Origin: Paraescarpia echinospica
Lineage: Eukaryota > Annelida > Polychaeta > Sabellida > Siboglinidae
Direction of reading: 5' to 3'
Assembly (NCBI GenBank): GCA_020002185.1
Contig: CM034534.1
Span: 39,280,168-39,344,167, forward strand
Length of the DNA: 64,000 nucleotides
The notes beneath the pieces were generated by a model that saw nothing but the letters and a program-made list of their open reading frames with translations, was not told the DNA's origin and ran no database searches. This document shows positions 21,620-34,704 of the stretch, one piece after another; positions within the stretch are counted from its first letter, which is position 1, and each line of letters starts with the position of its first letter. Made by a program: the position numbers and the translations under genes.

Positions 21620-24600
21620 ACATTGCGTCCCAATGCAAACGCATTTGCGTGATTTCTTCCGACCTCCCTAACATCAGGTCAAAATGGAAACAAATATTGG
21701 CTGTTTTGAAGGATTGCAACCACTTTGACCATGAACCTGTAGACACAAAATAATAACACTAACAGTAATAGCAACATCATGGAAAAACGGACAGTTACTA
21801 ACACGGTCAGTTCCATAAAAAAAATTGTGTTTTCATTTATAATGTATTCTAATTGTAACAACTGACCAGAAAATTTTAGCCATGTCAAAAAACGTTTGTA
21901 TAGAGTAAATGTCTGCTTTTGTATTTCCTTGGTCTGTGATTCACTGAGGCAGGTATAACTAGGACTAGGAGCATCCCCTGGCGAGCGAGGATGGCTGCAT
22001 TTAATACTTGTACTAATTTCCACTTTCTTTGTGGATTAATCCAAATATTTAGCTACCATAATTATTGTCACAACTACATAAATCAAGCACACTCATATTA
22101 TGTCTAGACCAGTGTAATTATACGTCGAAAGTTGTTCCTTGCTACGCCTCGTGATAAAATAGTGGGCATTCTCGAATTGGACATTGCACAACCAGTGCCA
22201 GTGCCGTGGCAATGCAGGCGGTAGGCGATGTCCGATGTGGTTACACGTGTCTGACGGTCTGACCAGACAGGCCTTCGAACACGACATGGTGTTGACTAGA
22301 CTAAAATATAGTGTAACACCAAGTACATTATTCCTAACACAGCAGCAGGTGTTTGACAGCGTATGCCGTAACCGCACACATCACGCCCGAGCCTCAGGCT
22401 GCAGCCACTCGCCCGACCTCGCTTCTCCACCAAAACTTCGCCCGAACACGAAACACACATGGAGTCGACAGAAGGAGCACAACACAGCCCAAAAAGAAAG
22501 GAAAATTCGAAAGGAAAAATAAAACTATCACACCATAAACACGTTGCAGTAAATATGTTATAGCTCTATCTTTGGAACGCTGCATGGAAATTACGAACAC
22601 ACAACAGTGGTCAACACCCCAAACACGATTCATTCACGAGCACTTATCACGATTCACATTCATTCGCACGTGGCGTGGGCCGCCAAACGACTGCCCTCGC
22701 GAATTTAGTCAACAATTTATGTACTGCTACCATTTCACAAATGACATTTTACGAATTACATAGTTACTGAAGTCTACCGAACACTGCTGACTTACTTGTT
22801 TTGGGTAAAATTAACAGTGGCTGTCACGAATGAGTAATATAACAGGGTGTCGAGACCTCTTCCCAAACGTAAATCTCGCCACGCCGAGGAGCGATGACGT
22901 CACGTCTGACCTAGTTCAAGGGTCATTGCGATGTAACCTGGGAAACGCGAGGTCGGCTGTTGGAACGTGTTATTCCGGCTCCTTCACGCAGAAAAAAATA
23001 TACTTCTGCTAGGAATTGTCTGCTGAAAAGCGCAGAAAAGTTACTTTGCGGTAAGATAACAATGCACTTTAACTCAAGTTTCATGTACTATCTGTTCTGA
23101 TACGTAGAAGTGTCAAATTTTGAATTGTTTTGTTGTGTGTAGACATGTTGCGGGTTTGTTTATACTCGAGGAACGTTTCGGCTGTCAATCACTCAACGGC
23201 TAATTATAAGTCTGTTACAATATTGAATTACTTACAAGCTTTGTAATGTGGTGCCAACTTTCAGCTGGTTATGCTTCATCATGTTTAACCACTTGTTTCT
23301 GCTAATTAAATCCTGTTTCAACTGAGTATATATGGGCCAGCACATTTATACGAATATATCTAGATTATAGTTCTGCTACTGTCTAGTAGTTGGTGATCGT
23401 GGCTGAATTTGCAAGGAAGCGTCTTTAAAATAGCTGAGATGTGACAGACAATTTCGGAGGCGTAATTTTGTCAATTCCCAAAATGTGTTATATATTGTTT
23501 GTAAGGCTCCAATCCCATAACGTGTTATAATTAATTGTTATATATTTTGCTAGAAAATTAATCTGACAATAGTTAATTACTGTCATTAGATTGCATTAAA
23601 ATCCAGTTAATAAATAGGCACTTTATGCCCTATGCCTGATATAGAGGGTTTACTATATTTAATATTTTCTGTAGGAACATTTTGCTCCACCAACTATATA
23701 ATTGTTATAGGCCACACAGTTATTTGCATAGAATAAATCTTGCATTCGTCCGGATTCTATCCCGGTCTATAGTTAGCTTGCAGATACGCACACGTAATTA
23801 CGGCGAACTCAGATTTCATGATCATGCACGTGATTGTCGTGAAATCAAGTTTGTAATTAAATGTGCAATAAACCTTGCATAAGTATACAGCTACTCTCGG
23901 AATCAAAGAGTGCTTAATTCAGCCATACGCATAGGCACAGTTGTGAATCGCTCTTAATTTAATTTGGCATATATATTATATTGAAGTCAGACTCTTGACA
24001 TTTACAGCGTACTGTTATATCGCGAGAGGTACTTATTAAATTTATTTATATATATCACAGTGCCTGTAATAATACGTTTTCTATTTTATAATCTTCACAT
24101 GCAGAAACGTAAGAAATATGTATAATGTATTTCAGAACACCATAAATGTGATTTAAATACTTCGCAGAATTTAGACAGGACACGTAGAATAATGTATTAT
24201 AATAGGCCTACCTACCACTTTGCTAAGTCATTCCTTATTACTGTTATCAGCAGTATCAAATAAAGGCTCGCGGCGATTATAGTAGGCCTATAAGTACTTG
24301 TCTTAACCTTATCTAACTTATGTGTAATTACTTACTCAGGCTATAGCTAGACAATCAACCAAATTCCTCCACTCTTATCTGAGTTGGCTGCTAGTAGCAA
24401 TCTTCTCAACTTATTTCCATAGGCGTTGGAAAGTGGTGAATATCGGGGGGAGGCTGATGTTCACAAAAACCGTCCAACTGCACTTTATCCAGGCAATTGT
24501 TAGTCCTTTCCCATCGAGTGATCGATATTGATAGCCTTCCTTGTCTAACCATTTTAGATTCAAAATTATGTGCAGATATCTGTTGAGTAAGGTCTGTATT

Positions 24601-25218
24601 AATTTTGTAATTTAATGTGTCGTTCTCCATGTCTCAGCGCTGTATAGAAACACTGACTTGACAATACAAAAATATCAGGTTTATTTATATAAGCATTTGG
24701 GAATCGGGAATACAATGCGTTACGGTGCTGGCAACTGTAGTGCTCACACGTGTAGTCGACCGCAGAGAGACGATACACGTTGAGCTTATTTCACTCGACT
24801 GTGTAACACAGTGTCTGGCAGGCGATGACACGTGAACAATGTTTGCATATTATAATAACGTAAGTGCGACCAAATGCTTCCCCGGGAAAGTGGTAAAATG
24901 GACAACGCTTGATATAAAAGACATACATTTTATAAATTGTTTTCTTCCATTCTGGGTTCTGCATACGGCCACTGGAAAAACAGCCATATTATATGCCGGA
25001 TTCAAAGGAAAGAGTACACTTTACAGCCTGTAATGAATTAGCGTTAGTTCAGCGTTCTAACTAGTGCTACCATTTAGAGCTGTTTCCGTGCTCTTGTGTT
25101 GCGCTCAAACTCATACAAACACCCATGATTTTATTTATAGGTAAGAAGATAATCTGATTATAAGCTGATGGTTAAACACGCATGCAAAGAATACGTTTAT
25201 TCAGATTTGACGTACATG
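21620..25218. other. Non-coding stretch, possible upstream regulatory DNA
   Basis: No exon could be supported on either strand. A perfect CRE-like TGACGTCA lies at 22895-22902 in a moderately CpG-containing patch (22850-22990). No gene start could be tied to it. Confidence 0.3.
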
Positions 25219-26178
25219 CACTTCTAATAATAACAATGGCAAAATTCTATATCGCCTAAATCCTCAGGAATCCGAGCCCAGAGTCGTCATTAGAGCAAGG
25301 GACCGCCGAAGGTTAGGGTGGGAATGCAATCTCAAATAAATAAGTCTTCAGTTTTTTTACGAAAGGAATGATCTATAGTCTCAGATGATTTTAAAGCGAT
25401 ATGGAGGTGATTCCAGATTACAGAAAAGCACGTTTGCCAATAGTAAGCTTGGTTTTCGGAAAGTCGTTGTGAAACAGATGATCTGAGATTCCTGGGGATA
25501 TCGGAAAAACGAAGGAGACTAAACAAATATAATGGGTGTTGCGTAGAAAGGGTACGATATGTGATAGTGGCTAACTTGAACTGTATTCGACATGCAGTTG
25601 GAAGCCAATGTAACTGTTTACGTAGGGGCAGAGATGGTGAGAAACGAGGTGCTCTTAGTACCACACGTGCTAAACAATTATATACACGTTGGAGTTTAGC
25701 TAAGTCCTTTTTAACACTATTGCTTAGGAGTGGGTTGCAGTAGTCAAGGCGACTGCTAATAACATATACTGATATTGTTTTAGCAGTAGATAACAACTAA
25801 CGCCAAATTCGACGGAAATCACGTATATGATAGAAACAGGATTTACATATATTTGATAAATGTTCTGGTGAAAGCTGAAATCACTGTGTCAAAGATAACA
25901 CCTAGATTTCGAACAGTATCTGGTGGTGATGTATCATTACCAAGCAATTTAACTGGAAAGTAGTTATCAACCTTGTGTCGTTGTTGTTTTGTGCCAATAA
26001 TAGTTATATCAGTTTTATCTGCATTTAGCTTAGATTAACTTGCTTCCATCCACAACAATATGTCAATGAGACATTCATTTAAAGTTAATAGAGATGTCTG
26101 TGCATCAGTTGGTGAAAGTGATATATTTACACCAGTGCGTCGTCAGCATACAAGTGATTATTTATATTATGATTAGTT
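25219..26178 (-). pseudogene. L2/CR1-like LINE, 5'-truncated 3' part of ORF2
   Basis: On the minus strand the segment starts at the reverse-transcriptase motif C (NHLYADDALV, near 26160). It passes LNADKTDITIIGTKQQ and TVRNLGVIFD, and ends with a long frame (25796-25332) that includes SSRLDYCNPLL, LAKLQRVYNCLARVV and LHWLPTACRIQFKL. These are the thumb/C-terminal region of L2/CR1-type ORF2 proteins. At least two stops and one frame change break it. The 3' end is complete: GAGGATTTAGGCGATATAGAA followed by a weak ATT tail at 25219-25240. This is the usual 5'-truncated insertion. Confidence 0.8.
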
Positions 26179-26190
26179 ATGACCCGACGT

Positions 26191-26395
26191 GAGGGTCCTG
26201 TGGCCGAGTGGTTAGAGTGCCGGAATCTCGACTGGAGGGTCCTGGGTTCGAATCCAGCGCCGGCTGGGCGGTGGATCGGTACTGGTTCGGCGGCTTTGTC
26301 GAAACTTGGGCAATATCGTTCACCCTACGTCGCCCTCCCCCCGCTTCTTCCAACCCGCACCGGCCAGCGTGGAAGGGTAGGCCAACAACACCAGC
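26191..26395 (+). repeat. tRNA-derived SINE head, copy C
   Basis: A perfect A box TGGCCGAGTGG (26201-26211) and a perfect B box GGTTCGAATCC (26245-26255) stand in a tRNA-like 5' part. The body has cttgggcaatatcgttcacc, matching copy A's CTTGGGCAACTTTGTTTACC. It leads without a break into the ATG-containing frame of the RTE-type LINE at 26396, so it may be that element's 5' region or a SINE inserted next to it. It is unlikely to be a functional tRNA gene, because the acceptor and D stems do not close well. Confidence 0.7.
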
Positions 26396-28886
26396 ATGCA
26401 AAGTACAATGAAGCCAAGGCCCCCAGTCCCCAGCAGCATCGAAATAATCTGTGACCAAGGAGGCAGTTCGGGTCAACTAGGGCTACGTGCAGGGGGTGCT
26501 AAGAATATCTGGGTCAAGAAGAGCCGCCACGAGAAGGTAAGTAGACTAAAGGTAGCAACATATAGCATAAGAAGACTACTAAGAGATGAACATATACAAA
26601 AACTGGAGGAAGAACTTACGTAAACCAGGTTGGTATGGGATGTGATCGGGTTCGGAGAAGTCAGAAGAAGAGAGGAATGCGTCATTACCTTACAAAGCGG
26701 CGATCTACTATACCATTCCACGACGAACAACGGCCAAGCAGGAGTAGGCTTTCTCATAAACAAGACATGGAAAGACAATATATTGAAGGTTAACAGAATC
26801 AGCCCCAGAGTAGCAGAACTTGTTCTATGCATAACAAAGCGCTACAAACTGAATACACTACAAGTTTATACACCAACAACATCATACTCAGAAGAAGACA
26901 TAGACAACTTCTACAACGACGTGGATGAGACCTTAGAAAAGCCAACCCACTTCACGATAGTGATGGGAGACTTTAATGCGCAAGTAGGGAAACGAACAAA
27001 CATTTCGGAAACGGCAATAGGCAGATTTGGCTTAGGTGTGAGAAAAACGAAAGAGGCGACACCTTGGTAGAATGGGCAACATCAAGAAATCACAAAATCA
27101 CGAATACCATGTTCTAGAAGAAAGCAGGGAGGAAACTGACTACATCCTAACAAACAGGTCAGACATGGTTACTGACGTAACTGTCATCAACCAAGTCAAC
27201 ATCGGAAATGACCACAGAATGGTAATGATCAACATCAAACTGGACGTCAAGGCTGAAGGGACGAAGTTGATAAACATGAGACCACCAAGTGTAGATATCA
27301 CACAAATCGGAAGAAAAAATATTGGATTCCAACTCGAACTGCGAAATCGATTCGAAACACTACAGGAACTAGACGACGTCGACACCATGAGCAAAAACAT
27401 CACTGAGATGATCCAACTATGTGCAACAAGTGTAGCCAAAGCAATCAACAGGCATGTAGTGACGAGAATATCGTCACCGACACGAGCACTAATGAAGAAA
27501 CGACGAGAAATGGTGGATAACGGCGAGCGTAAAAACATACAGAGTACGCATAAATATGCAAGACCATCAGAAAGAAAGCGAAGGAGGACATCAGGAAGTA
27601 CAAACAAGAGATCATACGAGAAACGATTATGTAATCAAAGAATCTGAAGAAAGCAAGAAGAACACAGGCACTAGGCCGAGACAGACTGATTACACTTCTA
27701 GACAAGCAGGGTAGAGAAATACAAGACCAATATATGATCAAGGAACGAATAGATGAATTCTACACCGGGCTATACGTACCATATATACCAGAGTACCATA
27801 ATTCTCACCGACCCGAAAGAGATACCAGATATAACACCATGGGAGGTGGAAGAGATGTGAAGAATGGGAAGACATCAGGCAACAACCATTGGTACATTAA
27901 AAACAGGAGCAGATACCATCTCGAAGACACTGGCTAAGCTGTATACTAAATGCTTACCAAAAAGACGAATACCCACAGCATGGAAGAATGCAAAGATGGT
28001 AATAATCTTCAAGAAGGGAAATAAGAAAGACTCAAAGAACTACAGACCGATATGTCTGTTATTTAACATCTACAAATTACTCACAAAGATATTAACGAAT
28101 GGGCTAGAGAAGTCACTCGACGAAACCAACCACGAGAGCAAGCAGGATTAAAAAGCAGGTAGTCAACGACAGACCACATACACGTCGTAAACCAACTGAT
28201 AGAGAAGTGCCGAGAATATAATATCCCGCTCTGCATCGCTTTCGTCGACTACGAGAAGGCTTTCGACTCGGTGCAAACTCAAACATTACTGACCTCCCGT
28301 CAAGAACAGGGGATAGAAGACGTGTACATCGAACTCCTGAAAGACATCTACACCAACAGCTCGGTGATAGTCCAGCTATACAAAAAGTGCAACAAGATCA
28401 ACATCAAGAAAGGAGTACGACAGAGTGACACCATATCGCCCAAGCTGTTTACGGCAACACTCAAAAGCATATTCCGAAGACTGACCTGGGAGACCAGAGG
28501 CTTGAGGATAGACGTAGAATATCTCAGCCATCTTCGCTTCGCCAACGATATACTCGTATGCGCTACTACACTGCAATAACTACAAAACATCTTGCATGAA
28601 AGTGAAAAACAAAGTCTGAAGATGAACATCTCGACGACAAAAGTGATGCTAGAAAAGGCACACCAATATATATATATATAAACACCACGCAGATAGAGAA
28701 CGTTGAAAGCTATACGTCTATCTGGGACAGCGATACAGTATTAGAGACAGAATCCAAGACAAGGAGATTCAAAGAAGAATCACCGCCGGCTGGATAGCAT
28801 TCGCCAAACACCGCGACATCTTCAGGTCTAACTTTGGAACCTGCTTGAAGAGACAAGTCTTCAACTCATGCATACTGCCTTCACAG
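26396..28886 (+). pseudogene. RTE-clade LINE (endonuclease plus reverse transcriptase), dead
   Basis: The first frame begins at ATG 26396 and reaches RLLRDEHIQKLEEELT before a TAA (26621). It resumes in the same frame with VWDVIGFGEVRRREECV, GVGFLINKTWKDN and FTIVMGDFNAQVGKR (APE endonuclease, 26630-27050). After a frame change near 27050 comes DYILTNRSDMVTDV and NIGNDHRMVM (end of the endonuclease). The reverse transcriptase follows: AWKNAKMVIIFKKGNKKDSK and NYRPICLLFNIYK (27970-28080), CIAFVDYEKAFDSVQ (motif A, 28230-28280), VRQSDTISPKLF (motif B with Ser for the usual Gly) and LRFANDILVCA (motif C, FADD changed to FAND). The catalytic Asp loss plus many frameshifts make it inactive. It is cut off near 28886, after RQVFNSCILPS, so the C-terminal part is missing. 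Confidence 0.85.
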
Positions 28887-28889
28887 ACT

Positions 28890-31800
28890 AGTCGTACCAG
28901 ATAAATTCTCAAAGATTTTTCATAAGGAACCTACAGCGTCAAAATAATGCCGGTAAATAGAGTGGATTTACTATTTTAGAACACGACTGAGGGGGCGCAA
29001 GACTAAACACAGATAAGCATATTATATAATATACAGTCTACATTTTGAAACTCGATGCATTTAGGGATGCTATGTGCGTTCAAGGGGTTACAAAGTGTAG
29101 TCCGGTGTTTTGAGATGACCCACTCATATATGAAGCAAAACACACTATAACAATACGACGCCCAGGTTATGCAACCCAGAGGCGTAAACAGACGATGCGT
29201 TGGCGTTTTGCCAGTAAACAGACATAGCTGCTATTTAGGGCCTATGTGCGTAAAAAAGGCGATATGGCGTTCTGTGCGTACTATCTTACGCCCACCAGTC
29301 GAGCAACACTGCAACATACCGAGGGCTGCAGCTGTCACTGTTACAATACTTTATTTGTTCCCATGACCATTTAATTTCAGCTGTCGACAATTACGGGATT
29401 GCATGCAGTAGATAATGATTTTAACATAACTTTAATGGCAATACCCTTGGAATGACTGACAACTAAATCATTTTTTTTTTAACTCAAAATACCTACCTTT
29501 GTGTTTTGTTTTCAAACACATCGCAAGTTGGTAGATCAGAGGCCTATGGTCCAAAGATTCGAACGGATGTAGCAAGAGGCGACTGGACCTCTGCGTTCGA
29601 GAGGAGATACTCTTGCGATGCCCCTAAGTTAGCGTATTGACATAGATTAGGGTTAAGTGTTTTTTATTACCACACTACTTGGTTGCCACTAGTGTCATGT
29701 GACTTTTTTTACACCATCTCTTCTCAATCGGTTCCTTTTTGCATGCGTGCGTGTGTATTCCTTGTAGGTACATGTATGTAGGCCCTATAAGTATCGTTCT
29801 CTGGTAAACAATTAACAAACAATGAGCATAGAGCCTCCCCCATTTAATTTAGGCTACCAAAGACATCACATTGGAAACATATGAGTAAGTACCCTTTGTA
29901 TTGAAATAAATGTTAGTTTTTAGTGGAGAAAAAGTTGCCATGTCAACCTTGGCTTCCTTCGTTTTAAGAGGTTCACGTGTGTTTTGTAAAACGATTATGG
30001 CAAACAGTTTACTTATAATCAAGATGATTGGCCAACTCCTACCCAGGTCAAGGATTATCCGATTATTAAAGCAAACCCCCGTAGATCTATTTTGTTTTCT
30101 GCCAATGCAATGCTCACTGGTGAGATATGTTTCATTGATAGTTGAGCTGCTGGGCGTGATGCAAAAGCTTTTGGGTTAAGCGGCCAATATTGCAAGCCAA
30201 CAAATTAAGCTCGTACACTATGAAATGACGGGAACCTGAAATGCGCTGCAGTGCACAAAGACATTATGTTAGATCCTCACAATGACGTACGTATACGCCG
30301 TCATCGTATATACTAATGTGCGGTCGGTGAGTGCAATATTAAGGTATTGCCGTGGAGTCATAAAGTAAAGGTGTTCTGATTGTTGTTGAGGTCATACTAA
30401 AGTGAACCCAACCATGCGTATATAGGTGGTGGTCTCGAATAATGTGCCCATGCTCACTAGATTGTCATATTAGCTGTATATTAACTACCAACGGATAGGG
30501 GGATTTGACGTCAGATATCCGCGCCAACATTGTTGGTACATCTCTAAGACAGAACACGTTGGTTGAGACGTCGCCTGTTGCTCACTGGTGTGGTATGGTA
30601 GTGAATGTCATCGACAAACGATGTAGAGATTACAAATATGTAACATAACTGCTAAGCAATTGCCAAACGCCATATTGTCGTATAATTGTCGTTACATTAA
30701 ATGTAATGAATATTTACTGTGTTCTTTAATAGGGCCGAATCTGTGCTCTTAAGTTCTGTTTGTCTAACATGTTTATTATTATTTTCTTCAGATAACTGAA
30801 GTTAGTTCGCTTCTCTTATTCACAACCAATTGCTGTACACATCGTTGGCAGAAGGTGCTCAATAGTTCTTTTCATATATACTGCATTTACTAACCAACTA
30901 ACCAACATACATGATTCATTGGCTCATCTTGTTTCCGAGGTTTTTGGTTTAGTCGTTGTAGGCTCGCTCTGTAGCTCACTAGTTTTGGAAATGTTATACT
31001 ACATTGTCCCTTGCAATATAGAATCTAACATGTCTGTGATTTATTGTTTTATTGGGAACACAGTAATAACCACATTACGTACGGGCCCGCTTTCGGGAGC
31101 ATTGCACTGGCAAGGCGCCGAGCATTCGCATACTCTTGAAAAAGTTCGTCTTTGAGAAAAAAGTGCAGTGCTAGTCTTTCTTGTATTTTTCAAAGACAGT
31201 GTGTTGCGTTAACGTAAAAGTCAAATCAATATAACGTCCCGTTTTTATTACATATAAAAAATCATTAGTATAAGTAACGAATTGTGACAACTCTTGATAT
31301 TACTTGCTCATCATATCATTAATTAACTGATCATTAGTATTAAATTTTGGATGCGCCGCAGTCGCCAAACCATTCTCTAAGCTTCGGGTGTTTCCGGTCG
31401 TTAAGCATAGATCCCTGGGCTTAGGCCCCAGCTGCCAGTATGCCAAGTAGCGTTTTTGATTTGCTGATAATAATAATATAATAATAATACTTATTTCAGA
31501 CAAAAGTGCTGGCTCTACTTATCATGCTTTAAGTTTAGCCTTCGCTCTGGAGTCGGTGACAGTTGAGTTGGTTCAAACCGATAAGCGTCTACTACGACTG
31601 TCCATTAGATGTGGGTAAATGTCGTAGTCCGAATCAAATACACCACTATCACCACCACTATCAATGTCACTTGAGATATCACTGTCAAAACTCCCAGATT
31701 CGACGCTAGTTTTCTCAAATTCCGTGTCGGCCATCGCAATTTTATGATCGGAACTGTTGCGCTCTGATCCCGCCAATACGTCACAGCGACACAGGTTAAA

Positions 31801-33180
31801 GGTTATGTGTTTTATGTTTTAATTAGTCAGATTGAGTGGGCAGGGTTATCAGCTGTAGTTTTATACTACTATTACTGGTAATTTAGCAAAAAAAAGGTAG
31901 GGAGATTGGGCTTTTACTTTAAGAGGAAAAGCAACGCCGCCCTCAATAAGCACCCACCACGTTCGTTTATGTTTACGTCTCCATCAGATGGCGCCACCCG
32001 TGACGACGCTCTTACCGGCGTTGAGGCCACGAGTGAGGTATGATGGCATTCCGTTGCGGTACGAGGAGACGAAACCAGTCCTAATTCAAGCCGGCGCACA
32101 TAGGAAGATTCTACGTAAGTCGGGTCGATTGGCATGAGTTGGTCTTTGATTTTGCACTTGCGTATAAACACATTAATACATTATTCTATTGGTTTTATTT
32201 ACATATCAATCTATCACATTTATTTATACTTCAGTCTTAAGATCGGCTATTTAAATATATTGTAATCTTATGTGCAAGTACAGTGGTTTGAAAAAGACTC
32301 CAATTCATGTCTGCATATATATTTTTCTTTTTCAACCATCAATAGATTCCTTCATAATTTTTAGGAACGTCTCATTGAAGACATCAATACTAGTAGTTTC
32401 AAATCGATAAACGAAGCGTTGATTCAACAATATACCACAACGTTAAACTACACCAACGTTTTCACAGCTTTCTTTTCAAAGGTTCTGGAAATGTTTCACA
32501 CTCGTTCGATACATTCATACAATATAAGCCTGATGTCCATGACATGACGTGTAACTGGGTCCTATTCACTGGGCATAAATTGCGTTTATGTCCATGCTAA
32601 ATGGAGTCATGAGTATTATGACAAAAGCACTATATCTCTGAAAGAGCGTATTGTTGATCTGACGTAGTTGAAGAGGTCATATGTACACATCGAGTGTTTG
32701 CTGCGTGTTATACACGTTCTGAAGAAATAACTAGACGACCAGAGCGAATCTCTACATATATCCAGTGGTCATTAATCCTTCTGGATCTTTCACTGGCTGA
32801 CCACAACTGCGTTCGTTCTCACACGGTTATTGCATTGTGCAAGTTTGTGTCATGTCTAGTCATTTAACACATCCCACCGATGCCCACCAACATCGTAGCA
32901 GAATATATTATGTCATGGACAAACTACTGTTTGCAGAATGTATCAAAGAGGTAGGAAACACCCGCGCTTCTATTCTGAAAGACCACGTCGACACCACATT
33001 TGCTCATATTTTCTCTCAGTATGTATGTGTCAAGAGTATAATGCCAACAACGCAATGGTGTATCTATCATGGTCCAAGGCTTGCTGACTGCCCCTACATG
33101 TATGCGCCACTGCAATAATGGATGTAACAACATTTTCTACGAGGTGCCTTTGAAATAGTTGTAACTGATGCGATCTTCAG
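28890..33180. other. Non-coding stretch 5' of the coiled-coil gene
   Basis: No certain exon. A minus-strand frame at 31573-31776 encodes an acidic Ser/Asp-rich peptide (SFDSDISSDIDSGGDSGV) that may be the start of a transposon protein or an isolated remnant. A plus-strand frame at 32837-33118 contains MDKLLFAECIKE followed by a possible donor (gag|gtagga) and could be an upstream exon, unproven. Confidence 0.3.
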
Positions 33181-33383
33181 ATATCGGGGAGGAGTTGCAC
33201 GACCGGGAGATCCAACAGCTGACCTGTGAGCAGGAGAAGACTGTATACACGGCCCAGGAGGCAATCTGGGAGCAGGCGCAGGCGATGCGAGTGGAGGCGG
33301 TGGAGAAGGCGCTGCACGTGGCGCAGGACGAGCACGAGACGGCCATGAAGAGGATGGCGCGCGCGCACGAACGCACACTGCGG
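33181..33383 (+). CDS. Exon of a coiled-coil protein
   Basis: An acceptor ...cttcag|at opens this 203-base exon, which starts with the last two bases of a split codon and ends CTG CGG|GTAACT in phase 0. The peptide (IGEELHDREIQQLTCEQEKT then QEAIWEQAQAMRVEAVEKA) is almost wholly charged and Ala/Glu-rich, typical of a long coiled coil. Its GC content is much higher than the flanking DNA, as expected for coding sequence. The earlier exons were not found. Confidence 0.75.
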
Positions 33384-33801
33384 GTAACTGTAGCGAATGG
33401 CAGATTTGCCGTATTCTTTTGTGTTGAAATTCAAGACAAGACAAGAACTTATTGAAATGACAGCATAACGTACGTGTAAACGAGAAAAGTTGGTCTATGG
33501 GCATGCATACAATACAAAATCTTGGCCATTAGGTTCTAGAAATAACCTGTGACAGAAGAGCATGAGCATACGTTTGTGGCTACTTGGTGTTCATATTTGC
33601 CTTTGGAAAAGTATGAATTGAAAACTGCTGTTGAACAAATGGTTGTGGTCGTCGGTTTGTTTAGGCGAACCTCTGCATGCCACTACGAGTTTCTAGATGT
33701 TGCTACAAATGCTGCTTATTTCATTCCCTTGCTAAACTTTCTCTTTCATTTCTCCACTCTGAATATGGGTCTAATGTATACTTGCTCGACGGTTCCCGCA
33801 G

Positions 33802-34004
33802 GAGGAAGTCGTTCGCACCGAGGCTAAGGCTGACATGAAGTTCCGAGAGCAACTTGCGCAGGAGAAGGCCGAGTCGGAGTCGAACTTGAAGTACGCGTTA
33901 GAGGAGCTGGAGGCATGTTGGCAGGAGCGTCTGTCGGCGGCTCTCAACGCCACCCGACTGATGGAGAGGGATAAGGCAGACGCAAGATTTGTGGAAGCTG
34001 CGAG
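33802..34004 (+). CDS. Exon of the same coiled-coil protein
   Basis: Acceptor ttcccgcag|GAG and donor GCGAG|gtaatt bound 203 bases that start in phase 0 and end with two bases of a split codon. The peptide runs EEVVRTEAKADMKFREQLAQ and onward to LNATRLMERDKADARFVEAA, continuing the coiled coil. The intron from the previous exon is 418 bases. Confidence 0.8.
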
Positions 34005-34265
34005 GTAATTGAGGAATCCAGGTCCGTCAATATTACAAAATGGCTGCCGCACATGTAAAGCTGTCGGACATTCAGTCGACATCTTTCGTCACGTAATGTG
34101 AAATTCTGGATAAAACTGTTTTGCGATAATTTGTTAGTGATACAAAAGCACTGGCAAAATAATTGGCCAAAGCAATATATTATAACGCAAACATTGAGCA
34201 CCGTGTTTCCTTCACAGTCTACAGACTATTATAAATATTTAACCATAATTTTCTAAAGAAAAACT

Positions 34266-34455
34266 GGTGGTGGTCATACTTTAGTGGCAGGGCGGATTGT
34301 CGGTCGAGGTGGTATGATTCCATCTGCCGCCGTTTCAAAACGAGGGCCAATTTCATTCACACCACAGTGCTTATGACTAATGGAGACACTACAAACGTTC
34401 CTCCTTTATGCCTGGTGTCAATGTCAGGGGAAGTAAAAGACCCAAACACGGGTGG
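34266..34455 (+). repeat. tRNA-derived SINE, copy B
   Basis: A decayed B box (ggtatgattcc, 34311-34321) is followed by atctgccgccgtttcaaaac, gggccaatttcattcac and tgtcaggggaagtaaaagac. These match copy A block for block. It lies in the intron between exons 33802-34004 and 34512-34701. Confidence 0.65.
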
Positions 34456-34511
34456 TCAATGTGTAACCTGTATTGAACTCACAGAGTGGTAGTCTGTATC
34501 GAATGTTTTAG

Positions 34512-34701
34512 AACGGAAGAAATGCGCATGACGGAAGCCTTGGACGAGCTCGGGGTGAAGCACGAGAAGGCGATGGTTGACCTGGGTAAAAGCTACGACA
34601 TACTCATCAACCAGGAGATCGAGAAGACGAAGCAGGAAGCGGCGGCGAAGGGCGAGGTCCGCATCGGCAACACCCGGGACCTCTACGAGCAGCAACTGCA
34701 A
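34512..34701 (+). CDS. Exon of the same coiled-coil protein
   Basis: The acceptor ttttag|A supplies the third base of the Arg codon left open at 34004; the donor is CTGCAA|GTGGGT in phase 0. It is 190 bases long. The peptide runs TEEMRMTEALDELGVKHEKA, then LGKSYDILINQEIEKTKQEA and ends YEQQLQ, again coiled coil. The three exons together give 198 whole codons without a stop. Function is unknown; the protein could be structural or a trafficking/centrosomal coiled-coil protein, but nothing in the sequence decides. Downstream exons were not found before the satellite. Confidence 0.8.
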
Positions 34702-34704
34702 GTG

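Noticed and set aside
22184..22522. 112-residue plus-strand frame
   Set aside because: No splice context, no recognisable motif, and a low-complexity Lys/Arg/Glu end; probably chance.
26191..26265. Functional tRNA gene
   Set aside because: A and B boxes are perfect, but the stems do not fold into a proper cloverleaf and the sequence continues into a SINE body shared with other copies.
31573..31776. Acidic Ser/Asp-rich minus-strand peptide as a gene
   Set aside because: Isolated short frame with no exon neighbours; kept only as a possible transposon remnant.
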